A stretch of 64,000 nt of DNA from Moorella glycerini (GTDB taxonomy: Bacteria; Bacillota; DSM-521; Neomoorellales; Neomoorellaceae), in contig NZ_CP046244.1 in NCBI RefSeq assembly GCF_009735625.1, positions 1,116,001 to 1,180,000 on the forward strand, written 5' to 3'. Both the position numbers and the translations under genes were made by a program. Below are positions 21,594 through 31,085 of the stretch, in pieces (the stretch's first letter is position 1; each line of letters begins with the position of its first letter). Below the pieces are notes generated by a model. The model did not search any database, was not told the DNA's origin, and was given only the letters and a program-made list of their open reading frames with translations.

Positions 21594-22664
21594 TTAAGCC
21601 TCCATATTCTTTAACCGTTCGGCCTGGTCACTGGTCACCAGGGCATCGATGATTTCGTCCAGTTCGCCATCCAGGATAGCATCCAGGTGGTGCAGGGTCA
21701 GGCCGATCCGGTGGTCAGTTACCCGGTTCTGGGGAAAATTGTAGGTGCGGATCCGCTCGCTGCGGTCGCCGCTACCCACCTGGGAACGCCGTTCGGCCGC
21801 CAGCTCCCCCTCCTGCTCGGCCCGGGCCATATCCAGGAGGCGAGCCCGCAGGACCTTCAGCGCCTTCTCCTTGTTCTTCAGCTGCGACTTCTCGTCCTGG
21901 CAGGATACCACCAGGCCCGTCGGCAGGTGGGTAATCCGCACCGCCGAGTAGGTGGTGTTGACGGACTGGCCCCCGGGCCCGCTGGAACAAAAGATGTCAA
22001 TCCGCAGGTCCTCGGGGTTAATCTCCACGTCTACTTCTTCCGCCTCGGGCAGGACGGCTACGGTAGCGGTGGAAGTATGAATCCGTCCTCCGGACTCGGT
22101 GGTGGGGATGCGCTGCACACGGTGGACGCCGCTTTCAAACTTCAGGCGGCTGTAAACTCCCTGGCCTTCAATCAGGAAAATAATTTCCTTGAAGCCCCCC
22201 AGTTCCGTAGGATGGGAGCTGATAATCTCCGTCCGCCAGCGTTTTTTTTCCGCATAGCGCTGGTACATGCGAAAAAGGTCGCCGGCAAAAAGGGCCGCTT
22301 CATCGCCCCCGGCTCCGGCCCGGATCTCCATGATGATATTCTTTTCGTCGTTGGGATCTTTGGGCAGGAGCAGGATCTTTAACTGCCGTTCCAGGTTCTC
22401 CTTTTCCTCTTCCAGGCGTTTTATTTCATCTGTAAGGAAGTCGCGGAACTCAGGGTCCTTTTCTTCTGCCAGCAGGGCGCGGCTCTCTTCCAGGTCGGAA
22501 ATGACCCGGCGATACTGGCGAAAGGTCGTGACTATTTCTTCCAGGGCGGCGTGGGCGCGGGCATGCTTCTGCAATTGCTCCGGGTCGGCGATTACTGCCG
22601 GGTCCCCCATGAGCCGGCCCAGTTCTTCATATTTAGCTTCGAGCTGTTCCAGCTTCTCCAGCAT
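21594..22664 (-). CDS. prfA: Peptide chain release factor 1
   Basis: A 356-residue factor reading UAA and UAG. The catalytic GGQ lies in [18 protein letters not shown], and the block [14 protein letters not shown] is typical of class I factors. The length matches RF1, and the tRNA-like N-terminal coil is intact. Followed at once by prmC. Confidence 0.97.
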   Translation of the reverse strand: MLEKLEQLEAKYEELGRLMGDPAVIADPEQLQKHARAHAALEEIVTTFRQYRRVISDLEESRALLAEEKDPEFRDFLTDEIKRLEEEKENLERQLKILLLPKDPNDEKNIIMEIRAGAGGDEAALFAGDLFRMYQRYAEKKRWRTEIISSHPTELGGFKEIIFLIEGQGVYSRLKFESGVHRVQRIPTTESGGRIHTSTATVAVLPEAEEVDVEINPEDLRIDIFCSSGPGGQSVNTTYSAVRITHLPTGLVVSCQDEKSQLKNKEKALKVLRARLLDMARAEQEGELAAERRSQVGSGDRSERIRTYNFPQNRVTDHRIGLTLHHLDAILDGELDEIIDALVTSDQAERLKNMEA

Positions 22665-22670
22665 AAGGCA

Positions 22671-23594
22671 TCACCTCGCTTCTTCCTCTCGTGCCGCTGC
22701 CAGGGCGGCCAGGGCTACTTCCAGCATGCCGTCGTCGGGTTCCCGCGTAGTAAGCTTCTGCAGCCACAGGCCCGGGGCAGCTATGGCCCGCACCCAGGGT
22801 ACGTTTAAATGGCGGCCGGTGAATTTGAGCAGTTCATAAGCCAGGCCGGCTACTACCGGTAGCAATACCAGGCGGGAGACCAGGCGCCAGGCAATCCCAC
22901 CCCGGCCAACGATGGAAAAAAAGACGATGGTTAATACCAGTACCAGCAGGAGGAAGCTGGTACCGCACCGGGGGTGCAGGGTCGGATAGGGCCGCACCGT
23001 TTCCACCCTTAAATCTTCCCCTGCCTCCAGGGCATTAATTACTTTATGCTCGGCCCCGTGGTACTGGAAGACGCGCTGGACGTCTTTCACCCGGCCAATG
23101 GCCGCCACGTAGCCTAAAAAGAGGAGCATCCTGAGCAGCCCCTCGACTACATTCTGCCAGAAGATAGATAAATGGTTATGGAGAAGCAGCGCCGCCCCGG
23201 CCGGGAGGAGGACAAAGAAACCCACGGCTGCCGCCAGGGCAATGGCTACCGTCAGGACCAGGTCCCTGGTGCTTAACTCCTCCTCTTCTCCCTCCATTGC
23301 CTGGTTGGCCGAGAAGGTTAGATACCGGATACCCAGGATTAAAGACTCAAATAAGGCCACAACCCCGCGGAGCAGGGGCAGTTTTAAAACGGGGTAACGG
23401 GCGGTAATGGAGCTGTTGGGGCTGGCCTCGACCAGGATCTCGCCGTTAGCTTTACGGAGGGCTACTGCCGTTTTGTGTGGCCCCCGCATCATCACGCCCT
23501 CAATGACGGCCTGGCCGCCGTATTGCACCTCGGGGGCCGCTCCCCATAGGAAAAAGCAGAGCCCGCGGCTCCGCCTTTTTGCCCTAGCGACCAT
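22671..23594 (-). CDS. yqhQ: DUF1385 membrane protein (YqhQ-like)
   Basis: A protein of about 307 residues with the family block [17 protein letters not shown] near the N-terminus, several membrane helices in the middle, and a conserved [16 protein letters not shown] motif. Its role is not firmly known. The start is uncertain: the ATG at 23594 lies inside the end of rpmE, and a GTG just before QYGGQ would also fit. It is common next to rpmE and prfA in Clostridia. Confidence 0.88.
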   Translation of the reverse strand: MVARAKRRSRGLCFFLWGAAPEVQYGGQAVIEGVMMRGPHKTAVALRKANGEILVEASPNSSITARYPVLKLPLLRGVVALFESLILGIRYLTFSANQAMEGEEEELSTRDLVLTVAIALAAAVGFFVLLPAGAALLLHNHLSIFWQNVVEGLLRMLLFLGYVAAIGRVKDVQRVFQYHGAEHKVINALEAGEDLRVETVRPYPTLHPRCGTSFLLLVLVLTIVFFSIVGRGGIAWRLVSRLVLLPVVAGLAYELLKFTGRHLNVPWVRAIAAPGLWLQKLTTREPDDGMLEVALAALAAAREEEAR

Positions 23595-23784
23595 ATTTTT
23601 GCCGGAAACGCTCAATCCGCCCGCCACGCTCGACTACCCTTTGCCGGTTACCGGTGTAAAAGGGATGGCACTGAGAGCATATCTCTACCCGGATCTCTTT
23701 TTTGGTGGAGCGGGTCTCAATGACATTACCGCAGGCACAGATAATCCGGGCTTTGTCGTAATTGGGATGAATATCTGGTTTCAC
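23584..23784 (-). CDS. rpmE: Ribosomal protein L31, zinc form
   Basis: A 66-residue protein of the 50S subunit. The zinc ligands CACG and CSQCHPF mark the C+ (zinc-binding) form. The start is GTG at 23784 behind GGAGGTGA. It lies between the LysM/M23 gene and yqhQ. Confidence 0.96.
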   Translation of the reverse strand: MKPDIHPNYDKARIICACGNVIETRSTKKEIRVEICSQCHPFYTGNRQRVVERGGRIERFRQKYGR

Positions 23785-23883
23785 GCCATCTTCACCTCCG
23801 CGGGAAAATCAAACTCATATCAGTATAACATGAAAGGGCCGCCAGTGCAAAGCAAAAAATTGGCGGGGCAAATCCCCTTACCA

Positions 23884-23913
23884 TCAAAAAAAGGCCGGCG
23901 TACCGGCCTTTTT
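23884..23913 (-). terminator. Rho-independent terminator overlapping the end of the LysM/M23 gene
   Basis: An 11-bp stem AAAAAGGCCGG/CCGGCCTTTTT with a 4-base loop and a T-run on the minus strand. The arm reaches into the stop codon of the gene it ends. Confidence 0.85.
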
Positions 23914-24808
23914 ACCTGTTGAAGAAACGTTCGGGATTGATGGCCCTGCCCTTTTCCCGGATTTCAAAATGAACATGGGGACCGGTGGCATTGCCCGTAA
24001 CGCCCACTTCGGCAATGGGTTCGCCGGCCCGGACGTACTCACCAACCTTGACCAGGTTGCGGGAGTTATGGGCATAAACAGTCTCCAGCCCATTGCCATG
24101 GTCGAGCTTAACCATGTTACCATAGATACCGTTACCCCAGCCGGAAAAAGTTACCACCCCGGACCAGGCGGCCCGGATGTAATCCCCCACCTTGCCGGCG
24201 ATATCCAGGCCGTGGTGGAACTCATTATCCCGCCAGCCAAAGCCGGAGGTAATGACGCCGATGAGGGGCCAGAGAAAGGAGGCTGGCCTTAAGCTACGGG
24301 AAGCAGGTACAGTCTCTACCCTGGTGACCGGTACCCCACGTGGCGAACCGGGGATAGTCAGGACCATACCAATCCGCAGCGCCCTGGCATCGACAATACC
24401 GTTGGCGGCGGCCAGGCTTTCCACGCTGGTGCCAAAACGCCGGGCAATATCCCAGAGGGTGTCCCCGGCAGCTACCGTATAGCTCCGCTCTTCTTCGTGG
24501 GGCAGCACCAGGAACTGGCCCGGTGTCAGGACGGCATCAGGTTCCAGGTAATTCATCACCGCCACCAGTTCGGGGTCCGTCTGGTAGCGGCGGGCAATGC
24601 GCTCCAGGGTGTCGCCTTCTTCTACCCGGTAGATGCGGGTATAGTTATTGACCCGGGCAGCCAGTTCCTGGTAGGTTGCCGGCGCGAGGACGGTCGCCAC
24701 CTGCTGCAAATCCTCGATGACGGCTGCTTGCGCCGGGAGGGCAAAAAGACTGTTAACAAGCAGGGCCAACCCCAGGGCCAGGCTTACCGCCATCTTTTTG
24801 TCCAGCAT
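23912..24808 (-). CDS. Secreted LysM/M23 peptidoglycan peptidase
   Basis: A 298-residue exported protein. It has a signal peptide (hydrophobic 6-22, then LPAQAA), two LysM domains (YRVEEGDTLERIARRY and YTVAAGDTLWDIARRF), and an M23 domain with HHGLD, YAHNS and HVHFE, so the zinc site is complete. It should bind the wall and cut stem-peptide cross-links. The ATG at 24808 follows AGGAGTG. It lies after rho with its own terminator; the specific role is unknown. Confidence 0.9.
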   Translation of the reverse strand: MLDKKMAVSLALGLALLVNSLFALPAQAAVIEDLQQVATVLAPATYQELAARVNNYTRIYRVEEGDTLERIARRYQTDPELVAVMNYLEPDAVLTPGQFLVLPHEEERSYTVAAGDTLWDIARRFGTSVESLAAANGIVDARALRIGMVLTIPGSPRGVPVTRVETVPASRSLRPASFLWPLIGVITSGFGWRDNEFHHGLDIAGKVGDYIRAAWSGVVTFSGWGNGIYGNMVKLDHGNGLETVYAHNSRNLVKVGEYVRAGEPIAEVGVTGNATGPHVHFEIREKGRAINPERFFNR

Positions 24809-24883
24809 TTTTTCACTCCTATCCTTTACCATTCTGGCATGAGTTACCTTTTTTCCCATTTAGCCTTTATTTTAGCCATACGT

Positions 24884-24914
24884 AAACAAAAATATACCCC
24901 GTTCTGGACGGGGT
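24884..24914 (-). terminator. Terminator downstream of rho
   Basis: A 7-bp stem ACCCCGT/ACGGGGT (24896-24902, 24908-24914), followed on the minus strand by ATATTTTTGTTT. It lies beyond the repeat fragment after rho. Confidence 0.7.
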
Positions 24915-24925
24915 TAGTCTTGCAA

Positions 24926-24995
24926 TGACTCCTCGGTTTCGCCAAGGCCGCTTTGCCGCTCAGACCAAGTCGCTCGCTCTAAATAAAACCCAGCC
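24926..24995 (-). repeat. One-arm copy of the 50.3-kb foldback repeat
   Basis: Read on the minus strand this stretch matches the left arm of the element at 50310-50522. The shared core is GAGCGAGCGACTTGG, then GAGCGGC and AAGCGGCC, with scattered single-base differences over roughly 60 bases. The other arm is absent, so it looks like a decayed or partial copy between rho and its terminator. Confidence 0.65.
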
Positions 24996-25037
24996 TTATA
25001 CTATTTTTAGCATTTTGCTAACGGGGTTCTAGCCTCA

Positions 25038-26318
25038 CTAATGCTCCCGGGGGAACAAGGCCGGGAGGGCGCGCAGGAGATCCTTGTTGCTTTTGGTCTT
25101 TTGCATGGATTCGATTAAAACCTCGGCTACTTCTACCGGACCCATGCCGCTGGTGGCCCGCCGGAAATGCCAGACCAGTTCCAGTTCCTCAGGGCTTAAC
25201 AACAATTCTTCTCGCCTCGTGCCGGAGCGCTTGACGTCAATGGCCGGGAAGATGCGGCGTTCGGCCAGTTTCCGGTCCAGGATGAGTTCCATATTGCCCG
25301 TTCCTTTAAATTCTTCAAAGATAACTTCATCCATGCGGCTGCCGGTTTCAATCAGGGCCGTCGCCACAATGGTCAGACTCCCCCCCTCTTCCACCTTACG
25401 GGCAGCGCCGAAGAAGCGTTTGGGTTTATAGAGGGCGGTGGGATCAACGCCGCCGGAAAGGGTGCGGCCGCTGGGAGGCACGACCAGGTTGTGGGCCCGG
25501 GCCAGGCGGGTGATGCTGTCCAGGAGGACCACCACGTCTTTTTTATGCTCCACCAGGCGTTTGGCCCGTTCCAGGACCATATCGGCCACCTTGACGTGGT
25601 TGTCCGGCAGCTCGTCAAAGGTGGAGCTGACCACCTCACCCCGCACCGAACGTTCAATGTCGGTGACTTCTTCGGGCCGTTCGTCAATTAATAAGATTAT
25701 CAGTTCAACGTCGGGATAGTTGGTAGTGATGGCGTTGGCGATTTTTTTCAGCAGCACGGTCTTACCGGCCTTGGGAGGGGAAACGATCAGGGCCCGCTGG
25801 CCCTTACCCAGGGGAGCAATCAGGTCGATAATCCGGGTGGAGGGGTCACCGTTATCCGTCTCCAGGGTATAACGTTCGTAAGGGTAAATGGGCGTCAGGG
25901 CATCAAAGTGCAGGCGTTCCGGCGATGTCTCCGGTTTTTCCCCGTTGACCTTCTCCACCCGCAGCAGGGCGAAAAAGCGCTCGTTATCCTTCGGAGGGCG
26001 GACCAGGCCGGCTACCTTGTCTCCCGTGCGCAGGTCAAAGCGGCGGATCTGAGAAGGAGAGATGTAAATATCGTCGCCGCTGGGTATGTAACCGAAGGGA
26101 CGCAAAAAGCCGTAACCATCCGGCAGTATCTCCAGGATGCCCTGGGCCTGCAGCTGCTCCTCCTTTTCCTGTTCCTGCTGTTCCTTTTGGGCCAGGGCCT
26201 TGGCAATTTCAAAGACCAGCTCTTTCTTGCGCAGGCGGTAGTAGCCGCTTAAATTGAGCTCCCGGGCGATGCGGTAGAGCTCGACCATGGTCTTGCTTTC
26301 TAACTCGGCAGTATGCAA
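25038..26318 (-). CDS. rho: Transcription termination factor Rho
   Basis: A 426-residue hexameric RNA helicase. The N-terminal Rho/SAP-like domain is followed by an RNA-binding cold-shock fold ([20 protein letters not shown]), the P-loop PPKAGKT near residue 180 and [12 protein letters not shown] (Walker B). The start is TTG at 26318 with GGAGG upstream. It lies after tal and before rpmE, as in the Bacillus rho region. Confidence 0.97.
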   Translation of the reverse strand: MHTAELESKTMVELYRIARELNLSGYYRLRKKELVFEIAKALAQKEQQEQEKEEQLQAQGILEILPDGYGFLRPFGYIPSGDDIYISPSQIRRFDLRTGDKVAGLVRPPKDNERFFALLRVEKVNGEKPETSPERLHFDALTPIYPYERYTLETDNGDPSTRIIDLIAPLGKGQRALIVSPPKAGKTVLLKKIANAITTNYPDVELIILLIDERPEEVTDIERSVRGEVVSSTFDELPDNHVKVADMVLERAKRLVEHKKDVVVLLDSITRLARAHNLVVPPSGRTLSGGVDPTALYKPKRFFGAARKVEEGGSLTIVATALIETGSRMDEVIFEEFKGTGNMELILDRKLAERRIFPAIDVKRSGTRREELLLSPEELELVWHFRRATSGMGPVEVAEVLIESMQKTKSNKDLLRALPALFPREH

Positions 26319-26337
26319 ATGTAAATAACCTCCATAA

Positions 26338-26985
26338 TTATTTATCCTTTACCTTCTCCCAGTCGGCCAGGAACCTGGCCAGGCCGGCATCAGTCAGGGG
26401 GTGCTTGACCATTTGCATGATAACTTTGTAGGGAACGGTGGCGATATCGGCACCCAGGCGGGCGGCCTGGAGCACATGGAGAGGATGGCGGATACTGGCG
26501 GCAATAACCTGGGTTTCCAGGCCGTACTGGGCATAAATGGGGACAATATCGGCAATGACCTGCATACCGTCATGGTTGATATCATCCAGGCGCCCGACAA
26601 AGGGACTCACATAGGTTGCCCCGGCCAGGGCGGCGAGGAGTGCCTGGTTGGCGGAAAAGACCAGGGTCACGTTGGTTTTAATCCCTTGAGCGGCCAGTTC
26701 TTTGACGGCCTTAAGGCCCTCGGCAAGCATGGGGATCTTGATGACGATGTTGGGGTGGATGGCTGCCAGCTCCTGGGCTTCGGCGATCATGGCCCCGGCT
26801 TCCGTGCTGATTACTTCCGCGCTGATGGGGCCGTCCACAATGGCAGCAATCTCTTCCACAACCTGGCGGAAATTTCGTCCTTCCCTGGCAATCAGGGAAG
26901 GATTGGTGGTTACACCTGAAATTATACCCAGATCATTGGCTGCTTTAATCTCTTCAATATTGGCTGAGTCGATGAAAATACGCAC
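26338..26985 (-). CDS. tal: Transaldolase / fructose-6-phosphate aldolase-like protein
   Basis: A 215-residue class I aldolase of the short transaldolase family (TalC/MipB/FSA). The Schiff-base lysine is in NIVIKIPM, and the motif [10 protein letters not shown] is near the N-terminus. It moves three-carbon units in the non-oxidative pentose phosphate pathway. The start is GTG at 26985. It is clustered with fba and rpiB-containing operons, matching Bacillus ywjH. Confidence 0.93.
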   Translation of the reverse strand: MRIFIDSANIEEIKAANDLGIISGVTTNPSLIAREGRNFRQVVEEIAAIVDGPISAEVISTEAGAMIAEAQELAAIHPNIVIKIPMLAEGLKAVKELAAQGIKTNVTLVFSANQALLAALAGATYVSPFVGRLDDINHDGMQVIADIVPIYAQYGLETQVIAASIRHPLHVLQAARLGADIATVPYKVIMQMVKHPLTDAGLARFLADWEKVKDK

Positions 26986-27199
26986 TTCTCAAGGGCACCT
27001 CCGTAAAATGGATGTGAGATGGGGGAAGGGAGAGGGTTGGATACTTATAGTTTCGATTCTCATTCATCATTTTAGTCGGCGAAGGGTTCTAAAAAACGGG
27101 AGTTATCTGGCAGAAAATAGAAGGTCAAACCCTTAATAAATCATTCACCACGTAACGCCAGAATCCTGCTGGCGGCTGGAAAAAGTATAGATAAGGATA

Positions 27200-27233
27200 A
27201 GAGCCCGGCGGCAGGGGGCCGCGGGGCTCTTTT
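27200..27233 (-). terminator. Hairpin terminator after the DUF1540 gene
   Basis: A GC-rich stem GAGCCC.GCGGC with its complement and a short loop, 16 bases beyond the small gene. The T-run is better on the plus strand, so it is either bidirectional or weak in the coding sense. Confidence 0.5.
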
Positions 27234-27248
27234 TAAAGCCCGCTAAGG

Positions 27249-27401
27249 TTATTTCTTTTTGGGACGGAAGGTATGGCAGGCCGTCCCATCAGAAGTGGTT
27301 ACTTTGCGATCGCCGCTGGACCTGACTTCAATGGCATCGGCAGTACAGGCCATGTTGTCCCAGAAATGACACTCTTCCACACCGCATTTTATGCCCGCCA
27401 T
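27249..27401 (-). CDS. DUF1540 cysteine-rich mini-protein
   Basis: A 50-residue protein with the DUF1540 pattern: C6, C11, W14 and C19 with DAIEV following, plus a fourth Cys (C42, TACHTF). Four cysteines suggest a metal site. A very strong ribosome site, AAAGGAGGTG, lies 7 bases before the ATG, and a hairpin follows the stop. It sits between fba and tal. Such proteins are common in spore-formers but have no settled function. It is too short to be found by simple ORF cut-offs. Confidence 0.85.
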   Translation of the reverse strand: MAGIKCGVEECHFWDNMACTADAIEVRSSGDRKVTTSDGTACHTFRPKKK

Positions 27402-27438
27402 CTTTCTCCACCTCCTTTGGGTGTTCACCTATAGGTTT

Positions 27439-28311
27439 TCACCCCGGGGGAGAAATATGCAAGCGACCGGCACAGCCAAAGACCTGCATTTTATGGCGGA
27501 TAATGCCGGTGGCAGCTTCCCGGGCCGGCCCCAGCACTTTACGGGGGTCGATTTCGTCAGGGTTGGCTGCCAGGGCCTGGCGGGTAGCTTCGACAAAGGC
27601 GATACGGATATCGGTATCGATGTTAATCTTGCGGACGCCCAGCTCCACGGCGCGGCGGATATCGGCATCGGGGACGCCGGAAGAACCGTGCAGGACTATG
27701 GGGGTGGGCACCAGGCGGTCAATGGCTGCCAGGCGGTCAAAATCCAGTTTGGGCGTGCCCTTGTAACGGCCGTGGGCCGTACCGATGGCTACGGCCAGGG
27801 CATCGACGCCCGTCTCGGCGGCAAAGCGCCTGGCCTCTTCGGGATCGGTCATGGTCGCCTCGCGTGCGGACACGCTGATGTGGTCCTCGGTGCCGCCGAT
27901 TCTACCCAGTTCCCCCTCCACAGAAGCACCCATGGCATGGGCAATCTCCACAACGCGCCTGGTCAGGGCAATGTTTTCTTCCAGAGGGTATTTGGAACCG
28001 TCGATCATGACCGAGGTAAAACCGGCCCGCAGGCAGCGCAGGACCTGGTTGAAGTCGGTGCCATGGTCAAGGTGCAGGACTACCGGGACAGAGGTCCCTG
28101 CGGCTGCCGTCCGCACCAGGGCCGTTATGTACTCCAGGCCGGCATATTTAATTGCCCCCTGGCTGGCCTGGATGATGACCGGCGCCCCTTCTACCTCGGC
28201 GGCATTGATGATGGCCTGGACAATTTCCATATTATTGCAGTTAAAGGCCCCGACGGCATAGCCCTTGGCGTCGGCTTCTTTGAGGACCTCGGCCAGGGTA
28301 ACTAAAGGCAT
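27439..28311 (-). CDS. fba: Class II fructose-bisphosphate aldolase
   Basis: A 290-residue zinc aldolase splitting fructose 1,6-bisphosphate into DHAP and glyceraldehyde 3-phosphate. The zinc site HLDHGTD, the loop GELGRIGGTED and the metal-binding AIGTAHGRYKG are all present. AAAGGAG precedes the ATG. Same order as Bacillus spo0F-ywjG-fbaA-ywjH-rho. Confidence 0.97.
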   Translation of the reverse strand: MPLVTLAEVLKEADAKGYAVGAFNCNNMEIVQAIINAAEVEGAPVIIQASQGAIKYAGLEYITALVRTAAAGTSVPVVLHLDHGTDFNQVLRCLRAGFTSVMIDGSKYPLEENIALTRRVVEIAHAMGASVEGELGRIGGTEDHISVSAREATMTDPEEARRFAAETGVDALAVAIGTAHGRYKGTPKLDFDRLAAIDRLVPTPIVLHGSSGVPDADIRRAVELGVRKINIDTDIRIAFVEATRQALAANPDEIDPRKVLGPAREAATGIIRHKMQVFGCAGRLHISPPG

Positions 28312-28335
28312 AGAATCAACTCCTTTAAAAATTTA

Positions 28336-28466
28336 GAAGTCGGAGGCAGGAAGTCTGAAGTCAGAATGCCATACATATGTTAGCCTTTACCCTGCAAACT
28401 TTATTCTAAAAAGGGATAATATGTTGCTCCTTGAAATCCGCCTTCCGACATCCTGCCTCTAACTTC
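28336..28466. repeat. Inverted repeat flanking the fba leader region
   Basis: Arms near 28336-28354 and 28447-28466 share GAAGT, GAGGCAGG and GTC on opposite strands, about 90 bases apart. The unit GAAGTC recurs at once at 28357. It fills the gap between the zinc-ribbon gene and fba. Confidence 0.5.
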
Positions 28467-28472
28467 CGTTCA

Positions 28473-29147
28473 TTATACCGGCGACTTCTGGCGGCGGCGA
28501 TAACGCTGTTTGGCAGAGGTTTCATTTTTACTCACCAGGTGACCGGGCAGGCGGATTTCCTGTAAGTTCTCTACCCGCTCCAGGTCGGCCATGGTACCGG
28601 CCGGCAGTTTTTTTTCCGCCCGGCAGGCCTCGCAGCGGAGCTGCAAATAGCCGGGAAAAATTTCTATTTCAATATTTTCGTTACCGCACCCGCACCTGAC
28701 GCGACCGTCTTCGGCCAGCTGGTAAATAAGGGACAGCAGCCGGTACATTACGTCCGGTTCCTCAAAATAATCGTCGAAACCAAGGTCCCGGGCCACCTCG
28801 GCCAGGGTGCGGTCATGGCGCTGCACTGCCCGCTGCACCTTTTCCCGGGGGCCGATAAAGCCGACCTCCAGTTCTGTCTCCTTACAGGTCAGGGTCAGGA
28901 GTTCCCGCGACCACAGTTCCTGGCGGGTATAGCGGCTGATATGAAGGCAATCACACATGCCGCAGTGATACTGGAGCCAGAAGTTTATGCCCTTTTTCCT
29001 GCTGATGGTTAAAAGGGTGGTGCCGCAGCTGCACTCTGCCTGCCACGTCCGGCTCCCGCCGAAATTAAAGAGGGAAAGACCGCCAAACTCCAGGCGGCCG
29101 CAGGTTGGACAGCGTAAAACCACAACATTCAGCGTAGGGATGAGCAT
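28473..29147 (-). CDS. Zinc-ribbon protein of unknown function
   Basis: A 224-residue soluble protein I do not recognise. It carries several Cys pairs: CPTCGRLEFG near the N-terminus, CSCGTTLL, CGMCDC, then CGCGNE and CEACRAEK in the C-terminal half. They suggest two or more zinc ribbons around a helical middle (about 100-150, DLGFDDYFEEPDV). The basic tail ends KQRYRRRQKSPV. GAGGAGGATT precedes the ATG. It occupies the place of Bacillus ywjG between spo0F and fba but shows no obvious likeness to it. A nucleic-acid or regulatory role is a guess. Confidence 0.8.
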   Translation of the reverse strand: MLIPTLNVVVLRCPTCGRLEFGGLSLFNFGGSRTWQAECSCGTTLLTISRKKGINFWLQYHCGMCDCLHISRYTRQELWSRELLTLTCKETELEVGFIGPREKVQRAVQRHDRTLAEVARDLGFDDYFEEPDVMYRLLSLIYQLAEDGRVRCGCGNENIEIEIFPGYLQLRCEACRAEKKLPAGTMADLERVENLQEIRLPGHLVSKNETSAKQRYRRRQKSPV

Positions 29148-29206
29148 TTTTAATCCTCCTCACCCCTCCTTATTCGCCGTAACCGGGGAAATTCCTGCTC
29201 CAGGGC

Positions 29207-29237
29207 AAATTTAAAAGGCCCTGCCAGCGGCAGAGCC
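29207..29237 (-). terminator. Rho-independent terminator after spo0F
   Basis: A stem of 8 pairs plus one mismatch, GGCTCTGCC/GGCAGGGCC, with a 3-base loop, followed on the minus strand by TTTTAAATTT. Confidence 0.75.
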
Positions 29238-29265
29238 CGTGCGTCCCGTGACAACAGCTTTACTT

Positions 29266-29664
29266 TTACACCTGTCCCACTGCCTGGACCTGGCAGTATC
29301 CCGGTTGCAACACCCCGCGCACCAGCCTGTATAGCTGCTGGATATCAAAGGGTTTTTGCAGGAAATACCGGGCGTCGTATTTACCGGCCTGTTCTACCAG
29401 ATCCAGTTCGTTATACGCCGTTATGATTATTACCGGTGTGACAAAAGAACGTCTGCGCAACTCCTTTAAAAATTCCACTCCGCTCATGCCTGGCATTTTT
29501 ATATCCAGGATTACCAGGTCCGGCGCTTCGCTGGCAATTTTTTCGAGGGCCTCCCTGCCTTCAGTGGCCACACATAAGTTATAACCGGCCTGTTTCAAGG
29601 CTTCGCAAATTAAACGGCGTACACCCGGCTGGTCGTCAATTACCATTACCTTTTTTTCTGTCAG
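29266..29664 (-). CDS. spo0F: Sporulation response regulator Spo0F
   Basis: A single receiver domain (132 residues) that passes phosphate from sporulation kinases to Spo0B/Spo0A or an equivalent. The first ATG (29646) would cut the first beta strand in half. A CTG at 29664 lies 6 bases after GGAGGTGA and gives LTEKKVMVIDDQ. With this start the acidic pair is D10-D11, the phospho-acceptor D54, the switch Thr T82 and the lysine K104, the same numbers as Bacillus Spo0F. No output domain is present. Confidence 0.88.
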   Translation of the reverse strand: MTEKKVMVIDDQPGVRRLICEALKQAGYNLCVATEGREALEKIASEAPDLVILDIKMPGMSGVEFLKELRRRSFVTPVIIITAYNELDLVEQAGKYDARYFLQKPFDIQQLYRLVRGVLQPGYCQVQAVGQV

Positions 29665-29756
29665 ACCAGCTCACCTCCGATTCCGGCGGTTCTAGAGCCC
29701 CCCTTTCTTCATCGCTTCGCTCTTACTTCGCTATCATAATATTTAGCTATCAATCG

Positions 29757-30995
29757 CTAAATTCCTGCTCCAGGAGCTAAATTTTGGCCGGCAGAGGAAA
29801 GTACCGGCACCATCTCCCCGGAAGTTGTGCGCACCAAATAGGGTTGTCCTTCCCGGCAATAGACCCGGGGCAGGCGGGCGCTGGCTGTCGGCCGCCGCAG
29901 GTCAAGCTGCACTTCCTGGCCTACTTTGACCTCCGGCAGGTGACCCACGTCGACTATGGAGAGCTGCATGCCCACCCGGCCTACCACCGGCGCCCTCTGG
30001 CCGGCGATGGTGACTGCCGTTCCTTCCCCGCCCCCGCGGCCCAGGTAGGCCAGGACGGTCTTCACCAGGTGGCGGGCCAGGTCGTTTAGATCTTTGGGAC
30101 GGCTGACGGGCGTCAGGGCAAAGCCATCGGCATAACCCACCGGGATAACGGCCAGGCGAGTGGCCTTTTTGACTACATAATCGCCACCATAGCCAACGGG
30201 GGTACCGGCCGCCACATCATGGATAAATAGAATACGGGCTTTAAACTGCCAGGGGTTCTTTAAATCCAGGCCCCGGCGAGGAGCCTGGTAGGGGAAATGG
30301 CCGTACAAAAGGGTACCGGCCCTCACCATATCAAGGTGCATTTCCGGGTGGAGCAACAGGCCGGTGCTGTTGCAGATATGTTTTAAGGGTAGGGATATCT
30401 GCTGCCCTTCCAGTTCCATAAGAACCCTTTGAAAACATTCCATCTGCCTCCGGGCTGCCCCCGGGTGGGCCGCTTCGGCCAGGTGGCTGTAAATGCCCTC
30501 CAGTTGCACAACTGGCCAGCACCGCATTTCTCTTGCCAGGGGCACCACTTCTCCCGGTTCCAGGCCGGTGCGCTGCAGGCCGGTTTCTACCTTCAGGTGC
30601 AGCCGGGCCTGGCGGCCCACCGTGGCTGCCGCGGCTGCCGCCGCCTCAGCGCCAGAACGGCTGCTGATGGTCAGGGTGAGGTCATCAGTCAAGGCTTGCG
30701 GCAGTTCTTCCGGCAGCAAGGGACTCATTAACAGGATGGGGGCCGTAATGCCGGCCCGGCGCAATTCTTGCCCTTCGGCCAGGGTAGTAACCCCCAGGTA
30801 GTCTGCGCCTGTGGCCAGTAAAATCCGGGCTACCTCGACGGCGCCGGCGCCATAGGCATCGGCCTTGATGACGGCCAGGAGGCGGGTCGGGGGTTGGAGC
30901 AAGCCTTTGACGGCCCGCAGGTTATGTTCCAGGGCCGTAGCTTCGATCTCAATCCAGCGAGGACCGGCCAACCGGGTTAGCTTTGCTAAGTCCAC
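29757..30995 (-). CDS. alr: Alanine racemase
   Basis: A 412-residue PLP enzyme making D-alanine for peptidoglycan. The PLP lysine is K44 (AVIKADAYGAG). The catalytic tyrosine region VGYGGDYVV and the C-terminal GRVGMQLSIVDV block are present. I take GTG 30995 as the start; longer frames up to 31127 run through a leader with a terminator. In spore-formers alr genes can serve growth or spore coats; the sequence does not tell which. Confidence 0.93.
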   Translation of the reverse strand: MDLAKLTRLAGPRWIEIEATALEHNLRAVKGLLQPPTRLLAVIKADAYGAGAVEVARILLATGADYLGVTTLAEGQELRRAGITAPILLMSPLLPEELPQALTDDLTLTISSRSGAEAAAAAAATVGRQARLHLKVETGLQRTGLEPGEVVPLAREMRCWPVVQLEGIYSHLAEAAHPGAARRQMECFQRVLMELEGQQISLPLKHICNSTGLLLHPEMHLDMVRAGTLLYGHFPYQAPRRGLDLKNPWQFKARILFIHDVAAGTPVGYGGDYVVKKATRLAVIPVGYADGFALTPVSRPKDLNDLARHLVKTVLAYLGRGGGEGTAVTIAGQRAPVVGRVGMQLSIVDVGHLPEVKVGQEVQLDLRRPTASARLPRVYCREGQPYLVRTTSGEMVPVLSSAGQNLAPGAGI

Positions 30996-31055
30996 AGGGG
31001 ATTGACACCACCCTATCTTGAGGGAGTAATTCACGTCAAATAGGGGCATGCAATA

Positions 31056-31085
31056 GAAAAAAGAGATGGAAAGCTCCATCTCTTT
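31056..31085 (-). terminator. Rho-independent terminator in the alr leader
   Basis: Perfect 11-bp stem (31060-31070 and 31075-31085) with a 4-base loop and six T residues on the minus strand. Confidence 0.85.
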
